DNA of 64,000 nucleotides, taken from the IMG/VR virus record IMGVR_UViG_3300009378_000005, positions 1 to 64,000 of that record, one strand, 5' to 3'. The notes under the pieces are model-generated. The model was given only the letters and a program-made list of their open reading frames with translations. It had not been told where the DNA came from and did not search any database. Both the position numbers and the translations under genes were made by a program. The first letter of the stretch is position 1, and each line of letters begins with the position of its first letter. Below, one piece after another: positions 1 to 7,944 of this stretch. Source of the stretch: a virus.

Positions 1-3000
1 CTACCTGCAGCGAGGTATGATGTTCCATTAGATAGATTCTGTAACGAACCAGACAAGCCAGACGATGCAACAACATTTCCTGAGAATGTTGTTCCTGAAA
101 CAGTTGCGACGACACTGTCGTCTATGCTAAATGTTGTGCTAGAAAGATCTAACCCTGTGCCAGCTGTGTAGGTGGTGTTTGTGTCTGTTGATGCAATTGT
201 GACCTGACCTGTTGACCCTGTAGAAATAGTTACGTTGCTACCTGCTGCAAGGTATGAAGTTCCATCTGTCAATCTTGTTAGTGATCCAGAAAGACCCTGT
301 GTGTGCTTTGTCACTCCTGTAAATGATGATCCCGATATTGTTGCAACTGTACTATCGTTTATGTTGAGTGTTACTGCCCCAGACGTTCCGCCACCGGTCA
401 ATCCAGTTCCTGCAGTAACGGATGATATGTCTCCAACTGTTCCGTCATTTGTGATTGTTAGTGCACCGCTAGAACCCGTTGAGATAGAAATTCCAGATCC
501 AGCAATGAGATATTCAGTTCCATCAGTCAGAGCTGTAAGTGATCCGCTTAATCCGGATGTAAATCTGGCCGTTCCCGTAACTGACATGTCAGACACAGAA
601 CCTGAAAAGTGTACGTTGTCTGTAAATGTTGTTCCAGATGAAACTTGAGCTACGACATTAGTGTTTATTGCAACGGTTATAGATGATCCCACACCAGCAT
701 CAGATATTGTCAGACCAGAGCCTGCTGCAAGAACTCTTTCATTTTGAAGAGACCCTGTTGATGATAGCACAACATATGACGCTGCATCATCAGCACCTCC
801 AGCTGCTGCTGTAACAGTAACGTTTCCAGACGATCCTGTTGATAGTGTTATGTTTTTTCCTGCAACTAAGTACGGTGATCCGTCAGCTAGTGTTGTTAAT
901 GATCCACTAAGACTATCTGCAAAAACAGATCCTGACAGATAAATGCTGTTATCTATCTTTGTTGAATCAGATGAGATGTGAACCTGTGGTCCCTTAATTG
1001 ATCCCGTTAACGTAAAATCTGAAACAGATCCTGACAAATACACATCATTGCTAAATTTAACTCCTCCTGTAAAATTGCTTCCTGAAACTGTCGCAACAAC
1101 ACTATCATCGATATTTAACGTTACTGCACCAGATGTTCCTCCTCCTGAGAGACCTGTTCCTGCTGTTACAGCTGTTATATCTCCAACTGTTCCATCATTA
1201 GTGATTGTCAGAGAGCCATCTGTGCCTGTTGAAATTGAGATTCCAGAACCGGCTATAAGATATTCTGATCCGTCAGACAATGTCGTTAGTGATCCGCTAA
1301 GACCACTATTGAACCTAGCTGTTCCTGTTGCAACAAACGATGACACAGATCCGTGAAAATAAACTCCGGCAGGATCTATCGAAAACAACTGTGTTCCGGC
1401 ATTTTGAAGAGAGACACCCGTCTGTCCGTCAATCGTTACCTTTCCTGACTTTGTCTCTATCTCTGTTGCAACTGATGACTCAATTATCTTTGAAGCAGAG
1501 CTTTTTATTGTCCCTGTTAGAGTAAAATCTGATACAGATCCTGAGAGATGTATACTTCCAGATCCAACATATACGCTTCCTGTCGTTGCAATGATTACAT
1601 CTGTTCCGCCCTGCTTGATCTTTATTCCATCTCGTCCATCTAGAGTTAAAAATCCTCCTGCTGTCTCTATCTCTGTTGCAACTGATGACTCAATTATCTT
1701 TGAGACATTACTTTTAATTGTTCCTGTTAATGAGAAGTCAGACACTGATCCTGATAGGTGTATATTATCATCAAACTTTGCACCCTTGTCAAACTCTGCC
1801 TGATTATCAAATCTCACATATCCATCAAATTCGACGTCTGGATCACTTGTCGATCCTCCGGTATTTGCAAACCAAACATCTCCTTGATTTTCAAACTTAA
1901 CATCTCTGCTATCCTGAACAGAGATAACAGCAACTCCTCCCTCATGAATCGACACGCCTGTCTTTCCATCAAGAACTAGCTTCCCTGCTGACGTCTCTAT
2001 CTCTGTTGCAACTGATGACTCAATAATCTTTGAAGCTGAACTCTTTATCGTTCCTGTTAGTGCGAAGTCAGACACTGATCCTGAAAGGTGAACACTACCA
2101 CTATGCTGTACTGGACCGTTAAAATATGAATTAGATGATACCTCTAATCCAGAGCTTGCCTTTATTGTTCCGGTTGCTGTGAAATCAGAAACTGTTGCAG
2201 AAAGATATAGATTATTTTCAATCTTAGTTGCATCTGATGTTACATGAAGAGAAGGTCCTCGTATGGCTCCGGTCAAAATAAAACCCGAGACGCTTCCTGA
2301 CATGTGAACAGCATCATTAAAATATGATGATCCGGTTACTTGTATTCCTGAGCTTGCCTTTATTGTTCCGGTTGCTGTGAAATCAGAAACAGATCCTGAG
2401 AAGTGTACGTTGTCTGTGAACGTTGTACCTGATACCAGTTTTGCGACGACATTTTCATTAATTCTTAAAAGGTATGTTCCACCAGCGCCGCCATCCGTCG
2501 CCCTAAGGCCGTTATCTAGTCCTAATAATCTCTCATTTGGCAAAGAGCTCGTCAGGCCTAAAACTACAAACTTTGCATCTTTATCAGCGCCTCCTGCACC
2601 CGCTGAGGGAGCTGAAATGATTACCTGGCCGGCTGCATCTGAACCAGAATCAATCGTGATATTATCACCTGCGCTAAGATAGCTCCTTCCATCTATTAAC
2701 CTGTGTAAGGATCCTGTCATTCCTGTTTGAAATTTTGCTGAACCCGTTGCCTCAAACGCTGATATTGACTGTGAAAAATGAACCCTGCTATCAAACAGCG
2801 TCGATGAAGCAGATACATGAAACTGTGCACCTCTTATCGAACCTGTTAAGTTGAAACCAGATACATTTCCAAACAGGTATGTATTGCTCTCCATAGTCAC
2901 ATCAGACTTAAAGATGCTTGCTGATGAAACAAACGCTAAGTCATTTGTATTTGCAGCAATCGTTATATTTCCGCCAGCGCCTCCATCATTAAATGTTAGA

Positions 3001-3377
3001 CCTGCGCCGGCTGCAAGGACCCTCTCGGCATTTAATGACCCTGTTGCCTCAAGAACAACAAATGTTGCGTCTCTATCTCCTTTTCCGCTACCAACATTCG
3101 CTTTTATGTGTATTGATCCTTTTGATCCAGTCGTAACAATAATATTGTCTCCGCCCTGAATAAAGTCTGATCCGTCAATTAGCTTTGTAATTGATCCAGT
3201 TATTCCTCCAGATGCAACTAAAACACCCTTTGTAGTTAATTGACTTTTAAATGCGTCTGAGTCTAGTCCAACCTGAAAGCTGTTTGGAGAGATAATTCTA
3301 TCAACTCTTTCAGAGAGTTTCTTTTGGAGAACTATAAAGTCACTCTTTTTTATATCACTCTTTCTACTAGACGACAT
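1..3377 (-). CDS. Giant repeat-rich tail fibre/structural protein, C-terminus cut by window edge
   Basis: Reading frame stays open from an ATG at 3377 down to base 1, so at least 1125 residues with no stop inside the window. The N-terminus (MSSSRKSDIKKSDFIVLQKK) is a short charged segment. Most of the rest is Gly/Ser/Thr/Asp-rich beta-type sequence with recurring blocks such as DGTEYLIAGSGISIS, GTGLTGGGTSGAVTLNI and SKIIESSVATEIET. Such repeats are typical of trimeric phage fibres and spikes. It is followed by two more fibre-like genes and lies downstream of the endolysin block, as expected for distal tail genes. The start is supported by AAGAG upstream; no other long frame competes. Function in host recognition is inferred; no enzymatic domain is visible in the part present. 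Confidence 0.8.
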   Translation of the reverse strand, partial: MSSSRKSDIKKSDFIVLQKKLSERVDRIISPNSFQVGLDSDAFKSQLTTKGVLVASGGITGSITKLIDGSDFIQGGDNIIVTTGSKGSIHIKANVGSGKGDRDATFVVLEATGSLNAERVLAAGAGLTFNDGGAGGNITIAANTNDLAFVSSASIFKSDVTMESNTYLFGNVSGFNLTGSIRGAQFHVSASSTLFDSRVHFSQSISAFEATGSAKFQTGMTGSLHRLIDGRSYLSAGDNITIDSGSDAAGQVIISAPSAGAGGADKDAKFVVLGLTSSLPNERLLGLDNGLRATDGGAGGTYLLRINENVVAKLVSGTTFTDNVHFSGSVSDFTATGTIKASSGIQVTGSSYFNDAVHMSGSVSGFILTGAIRGPSLHVTSDATKIENNLYLSATVSDFTATGTIKASSGLEVSSNSYFNGPVQHSGSVHLSGSVSDFALTGTIKSSASKIIESSVATEIETSAGKLVLDGKTGVSIHEGGVAVISVQDSRDVKFENQGDVWFANTGGSTSDPDVEFDGYVRFDNQAEFDKGAKFDDNIHLSGSVSDFSLTGTIKSNVSKIIESSVATEIETAGGFLTLDGRDGIKIKQGGTDVIIATTGSVYVGSGSIHLSGSVSDFTLTGTIKSSASKIIESSVATEIETKSGKVTIDGQTGVSLQNAGTQLFSIDPAGVYFHGSVSSFVATGTARFNSGLSGSLTTLSDGSEYLIAGSGISISTGTDGSLTITNDGTVGDITAVTAGTGLSGGGTSGAVTLNIDDSVVATVSGSNFTGGVKFSNDVYLSGSVSDFTLTGSIKGPQVHISSDSTKIDNSIYLSGSVFADSLSGSLTTLADGSPYLVAGKNITLSTGSSGNVTVTAAAGGADDAASYVVLSSTGSLQNERVLAAGSGLTISDAGVGSSITVAINTNVVAQVSSGTTFTDNVHFSGSVSDMSVTGTARFTSGLSGSLTALTDGTEYLIAGSGISISTGSSGALTITNDGTVGDISSVTAGTGLTGGGTSGAVTLNINDSTVATISGSSFTGVTKHTQGLSGSLTRLTDGTSYLAAGSNVTISTGSTGQVTIASTDTNTTYTAGTGLDLSSTTFSIDDSVVATVSGTTFSGNVVASSGLSGSLQNLSNGTSYLAAG
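1451..2032. repeat. Three near-identical ~40-nt repeats inside the fibre gene
   Basis: Near-identical copies lie at about 1451-1493, 1662-1703 and 1992-2032. On the coding strand they encode SKIIESSVATEIET. They alternate with other shared blocks (for example those around 360-500 and 1110-1270 encoding the GLTGGGTSGAVTLNI and DGTEYLIAGSG motifs). This shows that the fibre grew by module duplication. Confidence 0.8.
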
Positions 3378-3426
3378 CTGTAACTCTTAACATAGATAGT
3401 TTCACTTAAAGCACACTCATCCAACA

Positions 3427-3433
3427 ATAAATA
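3427..3433 (-). promoter_or_regulatory. Candidate late promoter element TATTTAT
   Basis: Reads TATTTAT on the minus strand, 50 nt before the fibre start, in a 142-nt gene-free gap (3378-3519). The same 7-mer recurs in other late-gene spacers. It is the reverse complement of the T4 late-promoter core, so the assignment is tentative. I see nothing else in this gap. Confidence 0.3.
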
Positions 3434-3519
3434 TAGTTGTTATGAAGAGTAAGCCAGTTGATTTTAATCAACAGCGATATTTTATAAGGCGACTTACTGT
3501 CATAGATTAATTAAAATAG

Positions 3520-4476
3520 CTAGCTTTTTGTAAGTGTTTCGATGTATATCAAATCAGTGCCGTCAAATGTTACACCAGTATTTTCATAGCCGTATGTTGC
3601 ACCCTCAATTCTTCCATTCATGTACACCTCACCAATAACCTCTTTTGCATTAAGTGTAAACGTATGTGTTCCCGATGCGAGGCCTTCAAGATACCATATA
3701 ATTTCTGATGTGTCTGCACAGTTGTTCCATATGTACCTTGCGCCATAAAATATTGGGCTTAATGACCCATTGCTACCGCTAAACTGATAAACAGCGCCGC
3801 CGGCCGAAGCCTCAGCTATCTGTGATGGATAAAACATCATTTTAACATCTGACGTTTCTGTTAGTGTTATACTGGCACTAACAATACCTTGCATCGTATT
3901 TGTAAGAGAAATTTCTTTATTGTTTGTGCCACTAGCAAATAATATATTTTTGGACACCATTTCTGTAACAGCAACACCAGATATTTTTCCAACCCTCGTT
4001 AGCGCACGATTAACTGTCTCAGCCCATATAATATCAAAACCTTTTCCATTTGTGTCATTGTTTGCATAGTGATTACATGTAATTTGTCCTGCAAGAGGTT
4101 TTCCTTTAAAGTAAAACGTATGTGATCCAGTGGGTACATTTTCAAAAACATGCATACATGAAAGACTTTGTGCAACATATTGTGTACTTTTGCTAAAAGT
4201 TATATATTCCGGACCTGTTTCATCATAGCTTGTGCTAAACTGTCCCAATGCCGATCCACCATTTTCTTCATATGCAATGCTGGGACAAAATGTCACTTTA
4301 ACATCTGAGACTGTGTCAAGCGTCAACTCAGTACTGACAATTGTCTTGTATGGCTTTCCTGATCCGGGTAGGTCTAGCCACGTAGTTCCCTCGTTAGCCC
4401 CGCTTGAAAATAAAACATTTGAACCGTCTGATGATGTGATAAATGTTACACCTGTAATTTTTTTTATATTTGACAT
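3520..4476 (-). CDS. Two-module virion-type beta protein, function unknown
   Basis: 318 residues made of two homologous halves of about 155 residues. Each half opens with a GVTF/GVAV beta segment and FSSG/FASG, has a central SDVK-x-x-F-x-PS motif, and ends near a YIET or WAET segment. A third copy is the complete neighbouring gene at 4477-4956. The protein lacks a signal peptide, membrane segment or recognised catalytic motif. Its position between fibre genes suggests a fibre-associated or receptor/glycan-binding accessory. That is inferred from context only; I do not recognise the family. Confidence 0.65.
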   Translation of the reverse strand: MSNIKKITGVTFITSSDGSNVLFSSGANEGTTWLDLPGSGKPYKTIVSTELTLDTVSDVKVTFCPSIAYEENGGSALGQFSTSYDETGPEYITFSKSTQYVAQSLSCMHVFENVPTGSHTFYFKGKPLAGQITCNHYANNDTNGKGFDIIWAETVNRALTRVGKISGVAVTEMVSKNILFASGTNNKEISLTNTMQGIVSASITLTETSDVKMMFYPSQIAEASAGGAVYQFSGSNGSLSPIFYGARYIWNNCADTSEIIWYLEGLASGTHTFTLNAKEVIGEVYMNGRIEGATYGYENTGVTFDGTDLIYIETLTKS

Positions 4477-4956
4477 TTATCTGTTTATTGTTTCAATATA
4501 AAGTACATCTCTTCCTTCGTTGACGCCGTCGACGCCAGCTACACGATTCATTTTTACCTCACCATTAATTGATTTGACCATCAGCGTAAATGTTTGTGTT
4601 CCAGACGGAACATCTGAAAAAATCCACTGGAAACCTGCAGAGTGTGTTTCCCATGACCACCCACCACGTGTAAAATACCATTCAGGGCTGTTTTCAATTG
4701 TTCCGTCACTACAGCTAATGTATGCAAGCCCACGGCCTTGAGCTACATCTTCACGAATTCGAGAAGGAGACCAATAAGCTTTTACATCGGAAGTAGTTGT
4801 AAGAGCCAGACTTGCGCTAACATGTGACACATAGCTACTTCCAATATCAACATCATCAAATAGCTCATATGTTCCAGATGAAAATAGTTTTGGTAGCTCG
4901 TCTACAGGGCTGCTGCTAGTTGTAAACGTAGCACCGCTAAAGACAATTGCACCCAT
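4477..4956 (-). CDS. Single-module homologue of the adjacent two-module tail protein
   Basis: 159 residues forming one copy of the module that is duplicated in the downstream gene. Shared landmarks are LFSSGTYEL near the start, SDVKAYWSPS in the centre, VPSGTQTFTL, GEVKMNR and the closing VLYIETINR. It ends one base before the two-module gene starts, so the pair is almost certainly cotranscribed and arose by tandem duplication. Probable accessory tail/fibre protein; function not recognised. Confidence 0.65.
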   Translation of the reverse strand: MGAIVFSGATFTTSSSPVDELPKLFSSGTYELFDDVDIGSSYVSHVSASLALTTTSDVKAYWSPSRIREDVAQGRGLAYISCSDGTIENSPEWYFTRGGWSWETHSAGFQWIFSDVPSGTQTFTLMVKSINGEVKMNRVAGVDGVNEGRDVLYIETINR

Positions 4957-4960
4957 TGTT

Positions 4961-5908
4961 TTATCCTAGCTCAACCCAGTCGCCGCTGGGATTAAAGTAG
5001 AATACGTTTGCTGTATCTGTGCACCAACCCACAACACGAACGAAATTACCAGCAGTAGAAGGAGCTGTTGTATCAACTTTTCCCGCTGTTGTACTTACAA
5101 ATATAGCCTCTCCCTTTATAAAATTATTTAGTTCTGTTGTTCCGTCAAAAAATCCCCTAATCAACAATCCATTTGCAACAGTTGTTCCTAGCGCAATTGC
5201 TATCATTTGTGAGCTTCCTGATGTAATTATATTTGCATCTGCATATTTCCATATGCCGCCTGAGTCTAGGCACATTAACTTTCCTGCAGCAAGTGTATCA
5301 GTTACGTCTTCTGTGCCGAATGTTATAACTTCGCCGCCGCCAGTATCATTTGCCAAACTAGAAGGATCATGATGCACATCTAATCCAACCTTTGGAGATG
5401 TTGTTCCAATCCCAACAATGTTATTTGTGTCATCATAAAAAATTCCAGATGTGCCACCAAAAGAGCTATTATTGTTATACTGAATTTGACCATCTGATCC
5501 ACCTGGGCTTCCTCCTCCTCCTCCGGATCCAGATGTCAAATCTGTTTCTGCAACATCAAAAGATTGCCAGTAAATTTTTCCGTCTGTCTTTGTATAAAGC
5601 CAGCCTTCTCCGTCACCTGGCGCGGATGGTGTCGAACCTTGCTCAGACGTAATTGCTATTTTCCCAGATACATCTAATAATGATATTGGTGTTGATGAGC
5701 CTACTCCCACACGATCGTTTGCGCCGTCGACAAATAACATGTGTGCGTTACTATCGCTTTCAACCCTAAAATCATGTATAGACCCCTCTTCGTTGAATAT
5801 TGCTGCTCCAGAAACTATCAGCGTTGCATATGTCGTACCTTCAGACCCAGAGACAATAATTCCTTCATTGAACTTAACAGTTCCTGCACCGTAATTCTTA
5901 ACTGCCAC
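4961..5908 (-). CDS. Tail fibre/tail structural protein with GIGTTSP-type repeats
   Basis: 315 residues. Contains RVGVGSSTPISLLDVSG and VGIGTTSPKVGLDV, the short repeats typical of phage fibre shafts. A glycine-rich linker (about 130-150) precedes GSDGQIQYNNNSSFGG, a motif common in marine phage structural proteins. The C-terminal ~125 residues form a compact beta-rich domain (EVITFGTEDV through YFNPSGDWVELG) resembling the decoration or cap domain seen at the ends of such proteins. It is the first gene of the fibre cluster after the endolysin. The structural role is well supported; the exact position in the virion is unknown. Confidence 0.7.
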   Translation of the reverse strand: MAVKNYGAGTVKFNEGIIVSGSEGTTYATLIVSGAAIFNEEGSIHDFRVESDSNAHMLFVDGANDRVGVGSSTPISLLDVSGKIAITSEQGSTPSAPGDGEGWLYTKTDGKIYWQSFDVAETDLTSGSGGGGGSPGGSDGQIQYNNNSSFGGTSGIFYDDTNNIVGIGTTSPKVGLDVHHDPSSLANDTGGGEVITFGTEDVTDTLAAGKLMCLDSGGIWKYADANIITSGSSQMIAIALGTTVANGLLIRGFFDGTTELNNFIKGEAIFVSTTAGKVDTTAPSTAGNFVRVVGWCTDTANVFYFNPSGDWVELG

Positions 5909-5956
5909 ACTTTCTCCCGATAGATAACCTATAATCTAACTATCAAAGAAATACTG

Positions 5957-6895
5957 CTATTGTCTCCTGTCAAGACAGTATACAGGTGTTTGTTTAACTT
6001 CTTCTAGCAAAGAATCAAGATCAAGACCAGCACAATCAATTTTATTTTTTGTGAAGTTGTAGTGGTTGCAGAATCCATTGAACCTTCCTTTTGCTACGTC
6101 ATCATTCATCGTTGTGTCAAGAACACCTTGGGAATTTTTTGGGAACTCAAGCGGGATACCAAGGCCGACATGGATCGCCTTCCAGAGAGCCTTAAGCGCC
6201 TCGATCTGAACTGGGTAGAAATCTAAAAATGGCTTTTTCTTATTACCGTGCACCCATCCTTCTGTCTGAAGCGGCCGCTCTCCGAAGCCATTCTTGACAT
6301 ACCAGTCCTGATATTTTGTATAGTACGCATCAGAAATTTCAACTCCGATACCTTTCTTGTTTCCGTGTCGATTTCCTGCATGCCAGGCGCCATGCTGTGT
6401 GTCAAGAAGCTGGTATATCGTTCCGTCATTATCGATGCAAAAGTGAATTGATATTCCCCGATTATTTAGAACCTTTGCACAAGACTCTGAGCTGAGACAC
6501 ACGTCCCAGTGGTTGACAAAGTGTGTCGGCTGTCTGTCCTCTTTGCTGCTATTATCATAGTATGTTCCTGGATTCATCTTTAACCCGCCTGGCTCATCCC
6601 AAAGCACAACCTTGTCCCACTCAATTGAAATAAAATGACTATTGTGAACTATGTGCTTAGACCCCTGACGGTGAGGAACAGATCTCGGCTTGTAGTCTGA
6701 GATGTTAGACTGTCTTTCCGTCCATATCCTTCTATGCGTCATCGGACCGACAAGCCCGTCAGACTTTAGATCATTCTCTCTCTGCCACTTTCTTACAGCC
6801 TTTAGAAGATCATCGTCAAAATATTCAGCCCCGAACCAGGAGGGATCCCAATCGAGGCTGTCTGCGCTTGACTTATTGTAAAATATTTTATCCAT
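5957..6895 (-). CDS. Endolysin: peptidoglycan-binding domain plus N-acetylmuramoyl-L-alanine amidase
   Basis: 312 residues. Residues ~20-60 form a peptidoglycan-binding domain (DDDLLKAVRKWQREN, DGLVGPMTHRRIW). Residues ~110-290 are an Amidase_2/PGRP-type zinc amidase. The likely first zinc His is in FVNHWD, the central block is HFCIDNDGTIYQ, then AWHAGN and GIGVEI, with late ligands in NHYNFTKNKIDCAG (His and Cys ten residues apart). Such enzymes cut the amide between MurNAc and L-Ala. No signal peptide is visible, so a holin or similar is needed; none is recognised nearby. The start overlaps the thioesterase stop by 8 nt, indicating translational coupling. Confidence 0.9.
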   Translation of the reverse strand: MDKIFYNKSSADSLDWDPSWFGAEYFDDDLLKAVRKWQRENDLKSDGLVGPMTHRRIWTERQSNISDYKPRSVPHRQGSKHIVHNSHFISIEWDKVVLWDEPGGLKMNPGTYYDNSSKEDRQPTHFVNHWDVCLSSESCAKVLNNRGISIHFCIDNDGTIYQLLDTQHGAWHAGNRHGNKKGIGVEISDAYYTKYQDWYVKNGFGERPLQTEGWVHGNKKKPFLDFYPVQIEALKALWKAIHVGLGIPLEFPKNSQGVLDTTMNDDVAKGRFNGFCNHYNFTKNKIDCAGLDLDSLLEEVKQTPVYCLDRRQ

Positions 6896-7307
6896 CGCTT
6901 TCCTTTATCTCTCCTTCTAGCTTCTTCCACCTCCCTTTACCAGAGAATCTTGTAATTCCATGCGGACGAGGTTCATCAAATTCATCTAGTGATACAAATA
7001 TAATCTTATCAACTGACAATAGTATCTTTTTTGTTCTTTTATTTCTTACTTCCATCTTTAGTGTTATTGATGTTGTTCCAAATTTAACTATATCAGTTCC
7101 AAACTCAACAACGTCTCCCAGCCTGGCAGGATATCTAAAGTTTATTTCTGACATGTGAACTGTTGCAATATTTCTAGTTCCAAGCTGGCAAAAACAAAAT
7201 ATTGATGCCTCTTCATCACACCACTCAAGAAGTCTTCCTCCAAATAGTGTCCCTCTCGCATTGAGATCTTCAGACTTTATAAGCCTTCTAGCTCTATATT
7301 CTATCAT
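6888..7307 (-). CDS. Hotdog-fold acyl-CoA thioesterase (YciA/BACH-like)
   Basis: 139 residues, the usual length of single-domain hotdog thioesterases. The diagnostic motif is at residues ~14-35: LNARGTLFGGRLLEWCDEEA (N...G.LFGG..L...D..A), with the catalytic Asp in the WCDEEA helix. A second conserved block, EINFRYPARLGDVVEF, matches the F..P...GD. segment of the family. Family members hydrolyse acyl-CoA thioesters. In a phage this suggests an auxiliary metabolic or membrane-lipid role, which is inference. It overlaps ClpP upstream and the endolysin downstream by a few bases, so the three are co-translated. Confidence 0.85.
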   Translation of the reverse strand: MIEYRARRLIKSEDLNARGTLFGGRLLEWCDEEASIFCFCQLGTRNIATVHMSEINFRYPARLGDVVEFGTDIVKFGTTSITLKMEVRNKRTKKILLSVDKIIFVSLDEFDEPRPHGITRFSGKGRWKKLEGEIKESDG

Positions 7308-7906
7308 TCAAAATCGATATCTGCGGTAATTGTAATATTGAGCTTAGGCACTCTTAACTGATTTGCAAGCCCATGCTTTTTAGCCTCTTCAGAATCTAAA
7401 AACCAATCTGCGTGACCTTTTTTATGAACTAGCTTCAAAAAATAATCATCCCTTTTTCCGCAGTTTCTTGCCATCATCTTATAAATGATCTGATTTAATC
7501 TCTCAGTCTCCTCTGCAGAAGCCTTAATCTCTTCCACCTTTCCCCGTTCCATTGAAGACACATCATGGATCATCAGCGTGGCATCAGGATCCATGAACCG
7601 CAATCCATCCGCTCCAAATGAAAAAAGAATGGCGCCACATGACATTGCCTTACCTTCAACAATTGTAGCAACAGGTAACTCAGAATGTTTTATAGCTGAA
7701 ATCATTGACATCAAACTGTAAACCTGTCCTCCATATGAGTCTATGGTGATCGGAATAACTTTTTGACCTGTGTTATGAGCTTGTGCAACTGATTCATGAA
7801 ATTCTTTTGCGGATTTCTCATCAAACTTATTTACTCTCACTATTACAGGATTCTTTCTCAGCTCAAATTCTTTAAGCAAGGGTGATATTTTTGTCGTCCA
7901 CTTCAT
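7304..7906 (-). CDS. ClpP-like serine protease
   Basis: About 200 residues, ClpP-sized. Nucleophile Ser is in GKAMSCGAIL (residue ~91 of the longer reading) and His is in LMIHD (~116). Their spacing of 25 equals that of E. coli ClpP S97/H122; the likely Asp is in HADWFLDSEEA. ITIDSYGG is the conserved handle-forming strand. The start at ATG 7906 is preferred to an in-frame TTG two codons upstream. In head-module phages ClpP-like proteins act as prohead proteases, but here a separate T4-type prohead protease exists and this gene sits with a thioesterase and the endolysin. A host-targeted proteolysis role is therefore possible. No ClpX/ClpA partner is seen. Confidence 0.85.
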   Translation of the reverse strand: MKWTTKISPLLKEFELRKNPVIVRVNKFDEKSAKEFHESVAQAHNTGQKVIPITIDSYGGQVYSLMSMISAIKHSELPVATIVEGKAMSCGAILFSFGADGLRFMDPDATLMIHDVSSMERGKVEEIKASAEETERLNQIIYKMMARNCGKRDDYFLKLVHKKGHADWFLDSEEAKKHGLANQLRVPKLNITITADIDFE

Positions 7907-7944
7907 ACACAATACCTATAGAAGAAATATTTTTTTTTATTTAA

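Noticed and set aside
235-3159. Several plus-strand frames over the left end
   Set aside because: They are antisense readings of the long open minus-strand fibre gene, rich in Pro/Val/Ser as expected from complementing Gly/Asn/Thr codons.
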